DNA from: Rhodoferax koreense
GTDB lineage: Bacteria; Pseudomonadota; Gammaproteobacteria; Burkholderiales; Burkholderiaceae_C
DNA length: 64,000 nt
Reading direction: 5' to 3'
Assembly: GCF_001955695.1 (NCBI RefSeq)
Contig: NZ_CP019236.1
Location: forward strand, 2,046,001 to 2,110,000
Under the pieces are notes generated by a model. It was not told the DNA's origin. It was given only the letters and a program-made list of their open reading frames with translations, and made no database searches. The translations under genes and the position numbers were made by a program. Positions 16,839 to 25,979 of this stretch are shown here, piece by piece; within the stretch, counting starts at the first letter, position 1, and each line of letters begins with the position of its first letter.

Positions 16839-17933
16839 ATGACCTTTCAAAACACCCTCTCCGCCGCCGGTACCGCCACGGCCGTTGCCGTCATGCTGGC
16901 CGGCGCAGCCTTGCCCGCATCCGCCTTCGATGGCTGGCACCTGGAAAACGCCAGCGCCATCGCAGGCCCGGGATCGGCGTGGGACTATGTCTCGCTCGAT
17001 GCCGCGCGCGGCCATCTGTTCATCGGACGTCGCGGCAGCGGCCTGCAGGTCTACGACATCGCGAGCCGCAAGGCCATCGCTGTCATCGGGACGACAGCCG
17101 CGGAGAGTTCGAACGGCGCAGCAATCATGGACGATCTCGATCTCGGTATTTCCTACAACGAGAACGGCACCATCACGCCGTTCAAGCTGTCCACCCTGGA
17201 AGCCGCTCCCTCCATCAAGCTGGGCGATGAGCTCGACTCCGCGCACTATGATCCTGCGACGCGCCGCCTGGTGGTCAACATGGCGGCGGGCAAGGATGGC
17301 ACCGAACTACTGGTACTGGAAGCGCCTTCGCTCAAGACGCTCGGCACCATCAAGATCACCAGCAAGAAGCCCGAACATGCGCAAGCCGACGGCAAGGGCA
17401 ACCTGTTCCTCGCGGCGCGCGATGAAAACGCGGTCTATCGCATCGACACCAAGGACATGAAGGTCACGGCCCGGTGGCCCACGCCCGGCTGCGTTCAGAC
17501 CAACGGGCTGGCGCTCGACGCGGCGAACCGCCGCATCTTCCTGGGCTGCCGCGGCAGCGCCACGGCGAAGCCCACTTTCGCTGTCATGGACGCCGACAGC
17601 GGTGCCGTGCTCTACAGCGCCGAGATCGGCGGCGGCAACGACGACGTGGTGTTCGACGCCGAACTCAAGCGCGTGTTCCTTGCCAATGGCGTGAACAGCG
17701 TGATGAATGTATTCGAACAGGTCGATGCGAACACCTACAGGCCTTTGGAAGCCTTGGGCACGCAGGCGGGGGTGCGCACCATGGCGATGGATGCCAAGAG
17801 CAAGAAAATCTACGCCGTGACCGCCGAAGGCAGCGCCGACTATTCGAAGAAGATCACCACCAGCGTGTCGCCTTACTACGCCAACACGTTCTTCCCCGAC
17901 CGGTTCTTCGTGTTGACCTACAGCCGCAACTGA
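16839..17933 (+). CDS. YncE-like beta-propeller exported protein
   Basis: A 364-residue periplasmic protein. The N-terminus is a Sec signal (hydrophobic core AVAVMLAGAALPASAFD, cleavage near ASA-F). The rest contains repeated blades such as WDYVSLDAARGHLFIGRRGS and NGLALDAANRRIFLGCRG, typical of YncE/YVTN propellers. Such proteins bind ligands or act as scaffolds; no enzymatic motif is evident. Monocistronic. Confidence 0.85.
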   Translation: MTFQNTLSAAGTATAVAVMLAGAALPASAFDGWHLENASAIAGPGSAWDYVSLDAARGHLFIGRRGSGLQVYDIASRKAIAVIGTTAAESSNGAAIMDDLDLGISYNENGTITPFKLSTLEAAPSIKLGDELDSAHYDPATRRLVVNMAAGKDGTELLVLEAPSLKTLGTIKITSKKPEHAQADGKGNLFLAARDENAVYRIDTKDMKVTARWPTPGCVQTNGLALDAANRRIFLGCRGSATAKPTFAVMDADSGAVLYSAEIGGGNDDVVFDAELKRVFLANGVNSVMNVFEQVDANTYRPLEALGTQAGVRTMAMDAKSKKIYAVTAEGSADYSKKITTSVSPYYANTFFPDRFFVLTYSRN

Positions 17934-18063
17934 CACGCGAGCCGCTCGGGCGACCTGGCTTGCGTCGCTCCACTGCCGCGTGGAGCGGCCAGCGCTGCAC
18001 CGCGCCTTGGACGATCACCGCGTGGCATACTGCCGTCCCCCCAACTCGCTACAAAGCCCCCGC

Positions 18064-18978
18064 ATGGAATCGGAAGTCAACCCCCAGGTACTCGCAGTCC
18101 TCAACGAGGAGCGCCTGTCCGGACCGCGGCTGAGCCCAGTTGACATCGTGGCCAAGATGGGGGTGTTCGATGCGCGCGAAAAGGCCTACGACCACGCCTG
18201 GCTGGCCACGGGCGACATCGTCATCGCCACCGTCTGGGCCGAACGCGTGAGCCTGGGTGATGGCGGTCGCTGGTTCTGCCTCGACTCGCTCGACACGCAG
18301 CAGCGGCCGGACGGCCGTCCGCGCGCGCCGAACCAGGTGCAGAAGGCCATCGACCGCCTCGCCCTGCTCAAGCGCACGTTGAAGGAGGAGCGGGGCTTCA
18401 GGGCCGTGCTGCAGACCAACCGCGTGGCCATCGCCGATGTGGAGAGCGACAAGAACGCCAAGGTGTCGACCCGCGTGCGCGATCCCGAGGAATGGCATGT
18501 GGCCGCCTGGGACGCCGAGCAGCAGTTCGCCGTGCTCGTGCGCGGCCCGCGCGGCTTTGTGCCGAGCGACGCACAGGTGCAGGAAGCACGCGCGCGCTGC
18601 GGCATTCCGGAGCCGGTGGCGCCGGACCCGAACGCATCGAGGATCTTCTCGCCGGAAGAGTTGCAGGCCGCCGCCATGGCCTACGTGACCAAACACTTCG
18701 CGGGCTACGGCTACAAGCCCGAGGACGTGCGCAGCCAGAACCTCGGTTACGACATCGAGGTGACGAATGCCAAGGGCGCCAAACTGCTCAGGGTCGCGGT
18801 GAAAGGGACGACGCCCAAGGGGCCGAACTTCAGCCTGAGCCAGCAGGAGCTCAAATGCTCGACACGTGAACCGCTGTGGAAGCTGCTGGTGGTGACCGAC
18901 GTGACCGGGCCGGCCGCGGCCCACAAGATCTACAAGCCAACCGAAGTGGAGCAGGCCGAGGGCTACACGGCCGCCTGA
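18064..18978 (+). CDS. NOV/DUF3883-domain protein with altered nuclease motif
   Basis: A 304-residue protein whose C-terminal part (about 200-304) is a DUF3883 (NO VEIN C-terminal) domain related to PD-(D/E)xK nucleases. The pattern is GYDIEV (228-233) followed by RVAVKG with Ala245 and Lys247 where family members usually have E-V-K-G. The Glu of the ExK pair is thus absent and catalysis may be lost. The N-terminal 200 residues have no recognised fold. DUF3883 is frequent in defence and restriction proteins, but nothing else here belongs to a defence system. Confidence 0.72.
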   Translation: MESEVNPQVLAVLNEERLSGPRLSPVDIVAKMGVFDAREKAYDHAWLATGDIVIATVWAERVSLGDGGRWFCLDSLDTQQRPDGRPRAPNQVQKAIDRLALLKRTLKEERGFRAVLQTNRVAIADVESDKNAKVSTRVRDPEEWHVAAWDAEQQFAVLVRGPRGFVPSDAQVQEARARCGIPEPVAPDPNASRIFSPEELQAAAMAYVTKHFAGYGYKPEDVRSQNLGYDIEVTNAKGAKLLRVAVKGTTPKGPNFSLSQQELKCSTREPLWKLLVVTDVTGPAAAHKIYKPTEVEQAEGYTAA

Positions 18979-18999
18979 GCCACCACCGGCCCGGGCGCG

Positions 19000-19842
19000 T
19001 CAGGGCAGGAGTTCGAACTTCAGGTCGGCCAGGGGCGTGACCTTTTCTTCGCGCACCAGCTTGAATTCGGTGTTCGGGCCGATCCACTTGGCCCAGATGG
19101 CGTCGATCTCGCCGGCCTTGTCCATGGCCATGAGCGCGGCATTGACCTTGGCCAGCAGCACGGGTTCGTCCTTTTTCATGCCCACGCCGATGGGCTGGAA
19201 CACCATCGGGTCCTTGATCATCTTCAGCTCGGTGCCGGAGGTCTTCGACTGGTTGACGAGTTTGGTGATGGTCATGGTGTTGGCGACCATGCCGACCGAC
19301 TTGTTCTGCTGCACGGCCATGTAGGCCGAGCCGGTGTCCTGGAAGGTGACGGGCTCGGAGCCGTTCATCTTGATCGACAGCTCAGAAGTCGAGCCCTTGG
19401 TCGAACTCAGCCGCTTGCCCTTGTAGTCGGCCTTGGTCGTGCCCGGGTCGCTGGCCTTCACCGCCAGCATTTCCTTGGCGATGTAGTACGGGTCGCTGAA
19501 CTGGATCTGCTCGCCACGGCTCTTGGTGTAGGCGAGGTTGGCCACCGTCAGGTCGACGCGGCCCATCTTCACTTCCGGCACACGCGCCTCGACCGACAGC
19601 GGCGTGATCTTTGCCACCAGGCCGAGTTGCTTGGCGATGGCGTTGCACATGTCGACGTCGAAGCCGACCATCTCGCGTGTCTTGGGATCGGGCGCTGCGA
19701 ACGGCGGCACGTCGGCAAAGGTGCCGCACTTGAGTTCCTTGCGCTGGACCATGTCCTGCCACTGGTCGGCCTGGGCCGCGAAGCTGAGGGCGAGCAGGCC
19801 GGCGACGGCCGCCGTGCGTGAAAGACGAGAGGCGTTGGACAT
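19000..19842 (-). CDS. Polar amino-acid ABC transporter, periplasmic binding protein
   Basis: A 280-residue family-3 solute-binding protein. Signal peptide with core AAVAGLLALSFAAQA (cleavage before DQW), then LKCGTFADVPPFAAPD and FDVDMCNAIAKQLG, the ligand-pocket blocks of amino-acid binding proteins. AGGAGT precedes the ATG. It is the last gene of the operon SDR-permease-permease-ATPase-binding protein. Ligand unknown; the neighbouring pxp-like genes suggest a cyclic or amide-containing amino acid. Confidence 0.92.
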   Translation of the reverse strand: MSNASRLSRTAAVAGLLALSFAAQADQWQDMVQRKELKCGTFADVPPFAAPDPKTREMVGFDVDMCNAIAKQLGLVAKITPLSVEARVPEVKMGRVDLTVANLAYTKSRGEQIQFSDPYYIAKEMLAVKASDPGTTKADYKGKRLSSTKGSTSELSIKMNGSEPVTFQDTGSAYMAVQQNKSVGMVANTMTITKLVNQSKTSGTELKMIKDPMVFQPIGVGMKKDEPVLLAKVNAALMAMDKAGEIDAIWAKWIGPNTEFKLVREEKVTPLADLKFELLP

Positions 19843-19896
19843 GGGGGACTCCTGGGGTGAAAAACTGGGGGTGAAAGCTGGGGGATGGATGGGCGC

Positions 19897-20631
<735 letters not shown>

Positions 20632-20653
20632 GGGGTCTCCGGGTCCGGGCGGT

Positions 20654-21403
20654 TCAGGTTTCGGCCGTGGCGGCGGTGGACGGCAGCGTGGCCGGTGCGG
20701 TGCCGAGCTGGCCCTGGCGCTTCTTCGTCACCCGCCGCTCGAGCCATTGCGCGAGCTGGGTCAGGCTGTAGCAGACCACGTAATACGTGACCGCCAGGAT
20801 GAAGAACACGTGGAAGGGCTTGGTCAGCAACTGGTTGTTGATCTGGTTCGCGGCGAAGGTGAGCTCCTGCACGTTGATGACATAACCCAGCGTGGTTTCC
20901 TTCACCGCCGAGACGAACTGGCTCAAGAGGCTGGGCAGCATGTTGTACAGCGCCTGCGGCAGGATCACGCTCCACATCGCGCCCAGGTAGCTGTTGCCCA
21001 GTGCCCGCGCGGCCTCGAGCTGACCGCGCGGCAGCGCCTGAATGCCGGCACGCACTACCTCCGACAGGTAGGCGCCTTCGTAGATCACCAGCGTGCACAG
21101 CATGGTGGTGAAGCCCGAGACATTGCGCCCGATGAGCAGCGGCACCAGGAAATACACCCACAGGATCACCATCAGGAGCGGCACGCCGCGCACGACGTAC
21201 ACCAGGGCCGTGGTGGGCCAGCGCAGCACGCGCCAGGGCGAAAGGCGGGCCAGCGCCATCAGCACGCTGAGCGGGAACGCCAGCGCGATGCCCAGCACCG
21301 ACAGCACCAGCGTGCAGACGATGCCGCCCATCGGGCCGTTCGGGTACTGGCCGACGAGCAGCAGCAGCCAGTTGTCGCGCAGGATGTCGTAGAGGTCGAT
21401 CAT
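20654..21403 (-). CDS. Polar amino-acid ABC transporter permease (GltK-like)
   Basis: A 249-residue permease with about five membrane helices and the cytoplasmic coupling loop [21 protein letters not shown], the EAA motif of the polar amino-acid class. Pairs with the other permease upstream. The charged C-terminus ([11 protein letters not shown]) is extended by about 15 Ala/Thr residues. Confidence 0.95.
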   Translation of the reverse strand: MIDLYDILRDNWLLLLVGQYPNGPMGGIVCTLVLSVLGIALAFPLSVLMALARLSPWRVLRWPTTALVYVVRGVPLLMVILWVYFLVPLLIGRNVSGFTTMLCTLVIYEGAYLSEVVRAGIQALPRGQLEAARALGNSYLGAMWSVILPQALYNMLPSLLSQFVSAVKETTLGYVINVQELTFAANQINNQLLTKPFHVFFILAVTYYVVCYSLTQLAQWLERRVTKKRQGQLGTAPATLPSTAATAET

Positions 21404-21421
21404 GGTGGTCTTGCCCGTGGC

Positions 21422-22123
21422 CTATCGGGCGCCGGCGATGCTGTAGCGCTTGGACAGCCAGGCGCCCGCGGCCATGATCAAAAGCGAGAAGCCGAGGTAC
21501 AGCACGGTGGCCACGAGGTAAGCCTCGAAGGTGCGGAAGCTCTGGCTTTCGATTTCCTTCACCGCATGCGTGAGTTCGGCGACACCGATGGCCATGGCCA
21601 GGCTGCTGTTCTTGAACAGCGACACACTGTGGTTCACCAGGGCCGGCACGGCGTTGCGCACGGCCTGCGGCAGGATCACGTGGCGCATCGAGCTCAGGTA
21701 GCTGTGGCCCAGCGCCCGCGCGGCCTCGGTCTGGCCATCGGGAATGGAACGCAGGCCGGAGCGCAGGTCCTCGCTGAAATAGGCCGCCTGGCACAGGCCG
21801 AGCGCGATGATGGCGAACAGCGCCTCGCCGTTGTGTTCCGACAGCCAGGCCTGCAGGTCGTCGGGCAGGAGGCTGGAGATGCCGAAGTACCACAGCATCA
21901 GTTGCACCAGCGTCGGCACGTTGCGGTGGTAGGACACATAGGCCGCCACGGCCCGCTGCGCGATGACACTCGGCGTGAGCCGCACGACCAGCAGCACCAG
22001 CGCGAGCGACATGGCCAGCAGCCACGAGCCCGCGGCGATCTGCAGCGTCATGCGGATCCCCTTGAGCAGCATGGCGCTGAATTCGCCATTCATCAGGATG
22101 GTCAGCAGGTCGAAGTCTTTCAT
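21422..22123 (-). CDS. Polar amino-acid ABC transporter permease (GltJ-like)
   Basis: A 233-residue permease with about five helices and an EAA loop (RSIPDGQTEAARALGHSYLS). It forms the heterodimeric channel with the permease encoded 18 bp downstream. It follows the SDR gene by 34 bp, so the operon is read as SDR first and binding protein last. Confidence 0.95.
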   Translation of the reverse strand: MKDFDLLTILMNGEFSAMLLKGIRMTLQIAAGSWLLAMSLALVLLVVRLTPSVIAQRAVAAYVSYHRNVPTLVQLMLWYFGISSLLPDDLQAWLSEHNGEALFAIIALGLCQAAYFSEDLRSGLRSIPDGQTEAARALGHSYLSSMRHVILPQAVRNAVPALVNHSVSLFKNSSLAMAIGVAELTHAVKEIESQSFRTFEAYLVATVLYLGFSLLIMAAGAWLSKRYSIAGAR

Positions 22124-22157
22124 GCGCGGCTTTGCGTGGGCGGGCGGGGGCGGGGCT

Positions 22158-22910
22158 TCAGGCCTGCGGATGCTCGGGCCGCATCGTCGACAGGCCGCCG
22201 GGCACCTGCAGGGTCGGCGTGATCTCCATGTGGCCGACGTTCACGGCGATCGGCGCGGAGATTGCGAAGGCGATGGCGTTGGCGATGTCCTCGGCCTGCG
22301 GCAGCTCGAAACCGTCGACGAAACGTTCGCGCACCTCGGCGCTGTCACCATGCACGTGGGCGAAGATGTCGGTGGCCACGCGGCCGGGGCAGATCTCGGT
22401 GACGCGCACGCGCTTGCCGTAGGCGTCGATGCGCAACTGGCGCGACAGCATGCTGACCGCGGCCTTGGTGGCATGGTAGGTGCTGTTGCCGCCGAAGTTG
22501 TAGGCGGCGGCAATCGAACTGATGTTGACGATGTGGCCGCGGTCGCGCGCCACCATGCCGGGCAGGGTGAGGCGGCAGATGTGCAGCACCGCGCGCAGGT
22601 TCACGTCCACCAGCAGGTCGATGCCTTCCTCGTCGGCCTTGAGGATGGAGCCGGGCCGGTCCACACCGGCGTTGTTGACCACCACGTCGAAATCGATCTC
22701 CTTCGTCAGCCGCGTCACGCTGGCCAGGTCGCTCACGTCGATCGCATGGACGATGCAGCCCGTGCGCGCCGAGAGTTCGGCAAGCTTGCCGGCGCTGCGC
22801 GCCAGGGCGTGTACCTGCAGGCCTTCGGCACACAGGCGCTCGACGGTGGCGGCGCCGATGCCCGAGGAGGCGCCGGTCACGAGGGCTGTCTTGTAATCGG
22901 AAAAAGGCAT
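22158..22910 (-). CDS. Short-chain dehydrogenase/reductase
   Basis: A 250-residue classical SDR. NAD(P) site TGASSGIGAATVERL (about 14-29), NNAG in the middle, and the catalytic Tyr-Lys in YHATKAAV. First gene of the transporter operon, just downstream of the LysR-type element at 23010-23049. It likely oxidises or reduces the transported compound or a degradation product. Substrate not predictable. Confidence 0.93.
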   Translation of the reverse strand: MPFSDYKTALVTGASSGIGAATVERLCAEGLQVHALARSAGKLAELSARTGCIVHAIDVSDLASVTRLTKEIDFDVVVNNAGVDRPGSILKADEEGIDLLVDVNLRAVLHICRLTLPGMVARDRGHIVNISSIAAAYNFGGNSTYHATKAAVSMLSRQLRIDAYGKRVRVTEICPGRVATDIFAHVHGDSAEVRERFVDGFELPQAEDIANAIAFAISAPIAVNVGHMEITPTLQVPGGLSTMRPEHPQA

Positions 22911-23009
22911 GTCTGTTTCTTTCTTCTGGTTGGAGGCGGGGCGGATTTCTGCGTTTTGGTGCTGGATCCGCCGCCGATGAACCCACTTTATCGACGCTGC
23001 GACGGGAGC

Positions 23010-23049
23010 GCCAAGACGGATTGGCTGTGAGGCGATAAGCTGCCCTTAT
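23010..23049 (-). promoter_or_regulatory. LysR-type bipartite regulatory element 1 (SDR/ABC operon)
   Basis: Read toward the SDR gene it is ATAAG-N5-CTTAT (23035-23049), then GCCAA-N6-TTGGC (23010-23025), ending 99 bp before the SDR start codon. The first block matches the ATA-N9-TAT pattern known for Nac-type LysR proteins. The same two blocks at the same 40-bp spacing occur at 27895-27934 and, with a degenerate second arm, at 28997-29036. Placement fits a recognition site plus an activation site. Confidence 0.7.
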
Positions 23050-23103
23050 GTCGCTCCGCGACGGTGCATGACCGGGCGTCCAAACGCCAAGATGGTGCTG
23101 CGT

Positions 23104-23877
23104 TCATGGCACCTGCCGCGAGATCGGTACGATGCGCCCGCCCACCGCCTCGATGCGCTCGCGCACCGCGGTGGCCAGCGCGACAGCGCCCGGCGTGTCG
23201 CCGTGCAGCAGGATCGAGCTCGCGCGCATCGGGATCCTGCGGCCGCTGTAGGCCGTGACCGTACCGTCGTCCAGCAGCTGCGTGACGCGCGCCAGCACGG
23301 CTGCGCTGTCGTGGATCACCGCGTCGGGCATGCCGCGCGGAACGAGCAGGCCTTCGTCGTCGCAGGCGCGGTCGGCCAGGAAACTGCCGGCCACGCGCAG
23401 GCCGTGGTGGTCGCCCGCGCGCTCGATCGCCTGGCTGGCCGAAGAGCTGATGATCAGCCCCGCATCGAAGCGGGCCACGGCCTCGACCAGCACCATGGCC
23501 AATGCGGCGTCGGCTGCGGCCATGTTGCCGAGCGCGCCGTGAAAGCTCATGTGGGTCATGCGCCGGCCATTGGCCTGGGCGATGCCGGCGAGGGCGCCGA
23601 GCTGGTAGACCACGTAGCTGGCGAGTTCCTTAGTATCGACCTGCATCGGGCGGCGGCCGAAGCCCAGCAGGTCCGGAAAGCCGACATGGGCGCCGATGTC
23701 GATGTCGATGCCGCGCGTGGCGGCCAGCTTCACCGTGCGGTCCATGATGACCGGGTCGCCGGCATGGAAGCCGCAGGCGATGTTGGCCGAAGAGATGATC
23801 TTCAGCAGCGCTTCGTCGTCCCCCATGCGCCAGGGGCCGAAGCCTTCGCCGAGGTCTGCGTTCAGGTCGATGTCCAT
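23104..23877 (-). CDS. pxpA: LamB/YcsF family, 5-oxoprolinase subunit A-like
   Basis: A 257-residue LamB/YcsF protein. The N-terminus MDIDLNADLGEGFGPWRMGD and ANIACGFHAGDP are the family signature. In E. coli PxpA acts with PxpB and PxpC to hydrolyse 5-oxoproline (pyroglutamate) with ATP. Here pxpC and pxpB homologues lie upstream in the same operon, separated by a small carrier-like gene. Whether the substrate is 5-oxoproline is not certain, because AccB/AccC paralogues accompany the set. The ATG at 23877 is used; a longer frame upstream is not. Confidence 0.93.
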   Translation of the reverse strand: MDIDLNADLGEGFGPWRMGDDEALLKIISSANIACGFHAGDPVIMDRTVKLAATRGIDIDIGAHVGFPDLLGFGRRPMQVDTKELASYVVYQLGALAGIAQANGRRMTHMSFHGALGNMAAADAALAMVLVEAVARFDAGLIISSSASQAIERAGDHHGLRVAGSFLADRACDDEGLLVPRGMPDAVIHDSAAVLARVTQLLDDGTVTAYSGRRIPMRASSILLHGDTPGAVALATAVRERIEAVGGRIVPISRQVP

Positions 23878-23887
23878 CCAAGGCTCC

Positions 23888-24337
23888 TCAGGTCGCGTCG
23901 GCCGAAGGCTCGACGAAGATGTCCAGCAGAGGCGTGCCATAGCCCACGGTGCTGCCGGGCGGCACGCGCCATTCGCCGGCCCAGCCGCCTGCGGGCGCGC
24001 GCACCGGCAACAGCAGCGGGCCGACCTGCAGCAAGGCCACGAGGCTGCCGGCCTGCACGGCCGCGCCGGCGGCACACAGCGGCGCGGCGCGGCCAGGCGG
24101 GCGATCGCGCAGCACGCCCAGGGACGGCGCCAGCACGGTGACGGGCTCGGCCGCCGAAGTCACCGGATTCGCCGGATTCCCCGCATCCGGCCCGGGCGCC
24201 CGCACGGTGTCGTCCGGCGCGGCGCCGTCACGGTGAATCCGTACCTCGGCATCCGGGCCGCGCAGTTCCAGGAAGTCGATGTCGGTGGCGGCCAGCCATT
24301 CGGCCAGTTGGCGGATGTCCTCGGTCTGCATGTTCAT
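23888..24337 (-). CDS. Biotin-carrier-like protein lacking the biotinylation lysine
   Basis: A 149-residue protein built like AccB: N-terminal helix with EDIRQLAEWLAATDIDFLEL, a Pro/Ala linker (40-65) and a C-terminal biotinyl/lipoyl-type fold (66-145). Where carriers have A-M-K, this protein has V105-G106-P107 in ALLQVGPLLLPVRAPAGG, so there is no lysine to biotinylate. Its start codon overlaps the pxpC stop (ATGA) and pxpA follows by 10 bp. It may be a structural or regulatory subunit rather than a carrier. The paralogue at 27355-27807 has a normal site. Confidence 0.85.
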   Translation of the reverse strand: MNMQTEDIRQLAEWLAATDIDFLELRGPDAEVRIHRDGAAPDDTVRAPGPDAGNPANPVTSAAEPVTVLAPSLGVLRDRPPGRAAPLCAAGAAVQAGSLVALLQVGPLLLPVRAPAGGWAGEWRVPPGSTVGYGTPLLDIFVEPSADAT

Positions 24338-25314
24338 TTCCTTTGCTGCGCCCAGCGCTGCAACTCGATCATCCGGCGCGCCTCGTCCAGCCAGGCCTGC
24401 ACCTCGCCCTGCGCGGCCACGGCCTCCTCGTAGGTCGTCTCGACGAAGCGCACGCGGCTGCCGATCGCCGCCTGGCCCAGGCGCCACAGGTCGGCCTCGA
24501 TCACCGTGCCGAACTTGGGGTAGCCGCCCGAAGGCTGCGCGTCGCGCATCTGCACGATGGGCTGGCCGCCGGACGGCACCTGGATCACACCGGGCACGAT
24601 GCCGTGCGAGCGGATCTCCATGTGCGCGATCGGCTCCAGCGGCGTGCCCTGCAGCCGGTAGCCGTAGCGGTCGCTCTGTGCCGTGATCTTCCATTCGCCG
24701 GCCCAGAAGGCGGCGCGCGATGCTTCCTTGAAGCAGGCGTATTCGGCCGCCGGCAGCACGCGCATCGCAGGCAGGCCATCGCGGGTCAGCGGCAGGCCGA
24801 TGGCCGGCGGCACCACGCCGAAATCCACCGCCGGCTGCGCACCGGGCCTTGCCGCGCGCAGCACATCGCCCTGCCGCACGGCACGGCCGTCGAGGCCGCC
24901 GAACGCACCGCGCAACTGCGTGCTGCGCGAGGCCAGCACTTCGGGCACATCGATGCCGCCACACAGGGCCAGGTAGGCCCTGCTGCCGGAGTTGGGAACG
25001 GGGAGCCCGATCGTCAGCACCTGGCCCTGGCGCGCCTGGCCGACCCACCAGGGTGCGATGGCCTGCCCGTCGAGCCTGGCCTGGCCGTCGGCGCCGGTGA
25101 GGGCGAAGGCGCAGTCTTCGGTGAAGCGCACCTGGAAAGGATAGACCGGGATCTCGAGCGCGGCCGCGCCTTCGGGATTGCCGAGCAGCAGGTTGCCGAC
25201 GGTCAGTGCCAGCTGGTCCATCGCACCCGCGGTGCCCACGCCGAAGCGCAGGCTGCCCAGGCGGCCCGCGTCCTGCACGGTGGCCAGTGCGGTGGAGGAA
25301 AGGATCTCGATCAT
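24334..25314 (-). CDS. pxpC: Biotin-dependent carboxyltransferase family, 5-oxoprolinase subunit C-like
   Basis: A 326-residue protein of the allophanate hydrolase subunit 2/PxpC family. Visible blocks: STALATVQDAGRLGSLRFGV at the start, GAMDQLALTVGNLL, and PSGGQPIVQMRDAQPSGGYP near the C-terminus. Acts as a complex with PxpB; the fold is a cyclophilin-like domain pair. The start codon at 25314 overlaps the pxpB stop (ATGA) and the stop overlaps the downstream carrier-like gene, so all are translationally coupled. Confidence 0.93.
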   Translation of the reverse strand: MIEILSSTALATVQDAGRLGSLRFGVGTAGAMDQLALTVGNLLLGNPEGAAALEIPVYPFQVRFTEDCAFALTGADGQARLDGQAIAPWWVGQARQGQVLTIGLPVPNSGSRAYLALCGGIDVPEVLASRSTQLRGAFGGLDGRAVRQGDVLRAARPGAQPAVDFGVVPPAIGLPLTRDGLPAMRVLPAAEYACFKEASRAAFWAGEWKITAQSDRYGYRLQGTPLEPIAHMEIRSHGIVPGVIQVPSGGQPIVQMRDAQPSGGYPKFGTVIEADLWRLGQAAIGSRVRFVETTYEEAVAAQGEVQAWLDEARRMIELQRWAQQRK

Positions 25315-25979
25315 CGGATGATGTCCTGAACGCGAAAGCGCACGCAGTCGCCCGGCTGCAGCACGGCCGGCGGGTCCGCTGCCGGGTTGAAGAAGTCCAT
25401 GGTCGTGCTGCCGATGGTGTTCCAGCCGCTCGGGCCGGCCGATGCCGACACGCCGGTCTGCACGCCGCCGATCGACACCGAGCCGCCCGGCAGGTTGACG
25501 ATGGGCACGGCGCGCCGTGGCGTGGCGATGCGCGCATCCATGCCGCCGAGGTAGCAGTAGCCCGGATGGCTGCCGAGCGCATACACCGGATACAGCGGCG
25601 CGGCATGCAGCTCGACCACCGCGTCGATGCTCAGACCCGTGTGCGCCACCACGTCGGCCAGGTGAGGGCCGCCGGCGCCGCCATACACCACGGGCAACTC
25701 GACGACACGGCCCTGCAGCGGCAGGGGCTGGGTGTCGCTCCAGGCCTGCAGCACGCGGGCTTCGAAAACTTTTAGCGCGGGCAGGTCGCGCGGCGGTCGG
25801 GCGAAGGTCAGCATCAGGTTGTTCATGCCCGGCACGGCTTCGCGCACCTCGGGCAGGGACTGCAGGGCCTGCGCCATCGCCCAGATGCGTTGCTGCGGTG
25901 CCAGGTCCAGGGCGCCGGGCGCTTCGAACAGCAGCGCGGTGGTGCCGAGCAGGGTGAGGTGAGGGGTGCCGTCGTTCAT
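25311..25979 (-). CDS. pxpB: Allophanate hydrolase subunit 1 family, 5-oxoprolinase subunit B-like
   Basis: A 222-residue KipI/PxpB-type protein. Typical blocks are [20 protein letters not shown] and [13 protein letters not shown], then [20 protein letters not shown], close to the family consensus. PxpB and PxpC form the ATP-using part of 5-oxoprolinase in E. coli. Its start overlaps the accC stop by ATGA, and its stop overlaps the pxpC start in the same way. Confidence 0.93.
   Translation of the reverse strand: MNDGTPHLTLLGTTALLFEAPGALDLAPQQRIWAMAQALQSLPEVREAVPGMNNLMLTFARPPRDLPALKVFEARVLQAWSDTQPLPLQGRVVELPVVYGGAGGPHLADVVAHTGLSIDAVVELHAAPLYPVYALGSHPGYCYLGGMDARIATPRRAVPIVNLPGGSVSIGGVQTGVSASAGPSGWNTIGSTTMDFFNPAADPPAVLQPGDCVRFRVQDIIR

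Noticed and set aside
18064..18978. Defence-system gene (DUF3883 is common in defence islands)
   Set aside because: No restriction, methylase, helicase or toxin gene is close by, and the ExK Glu is absent; called only as a domain protein.
23888..25606. Long open frame suggesting a fusion of the carrier-like protein with an upstream domain
   Set aside because: The part above 24337 is antiparallel-free shadow of pxpC and pxpB in another frame; pxpC and pxpB are complete with ATGA couplings.
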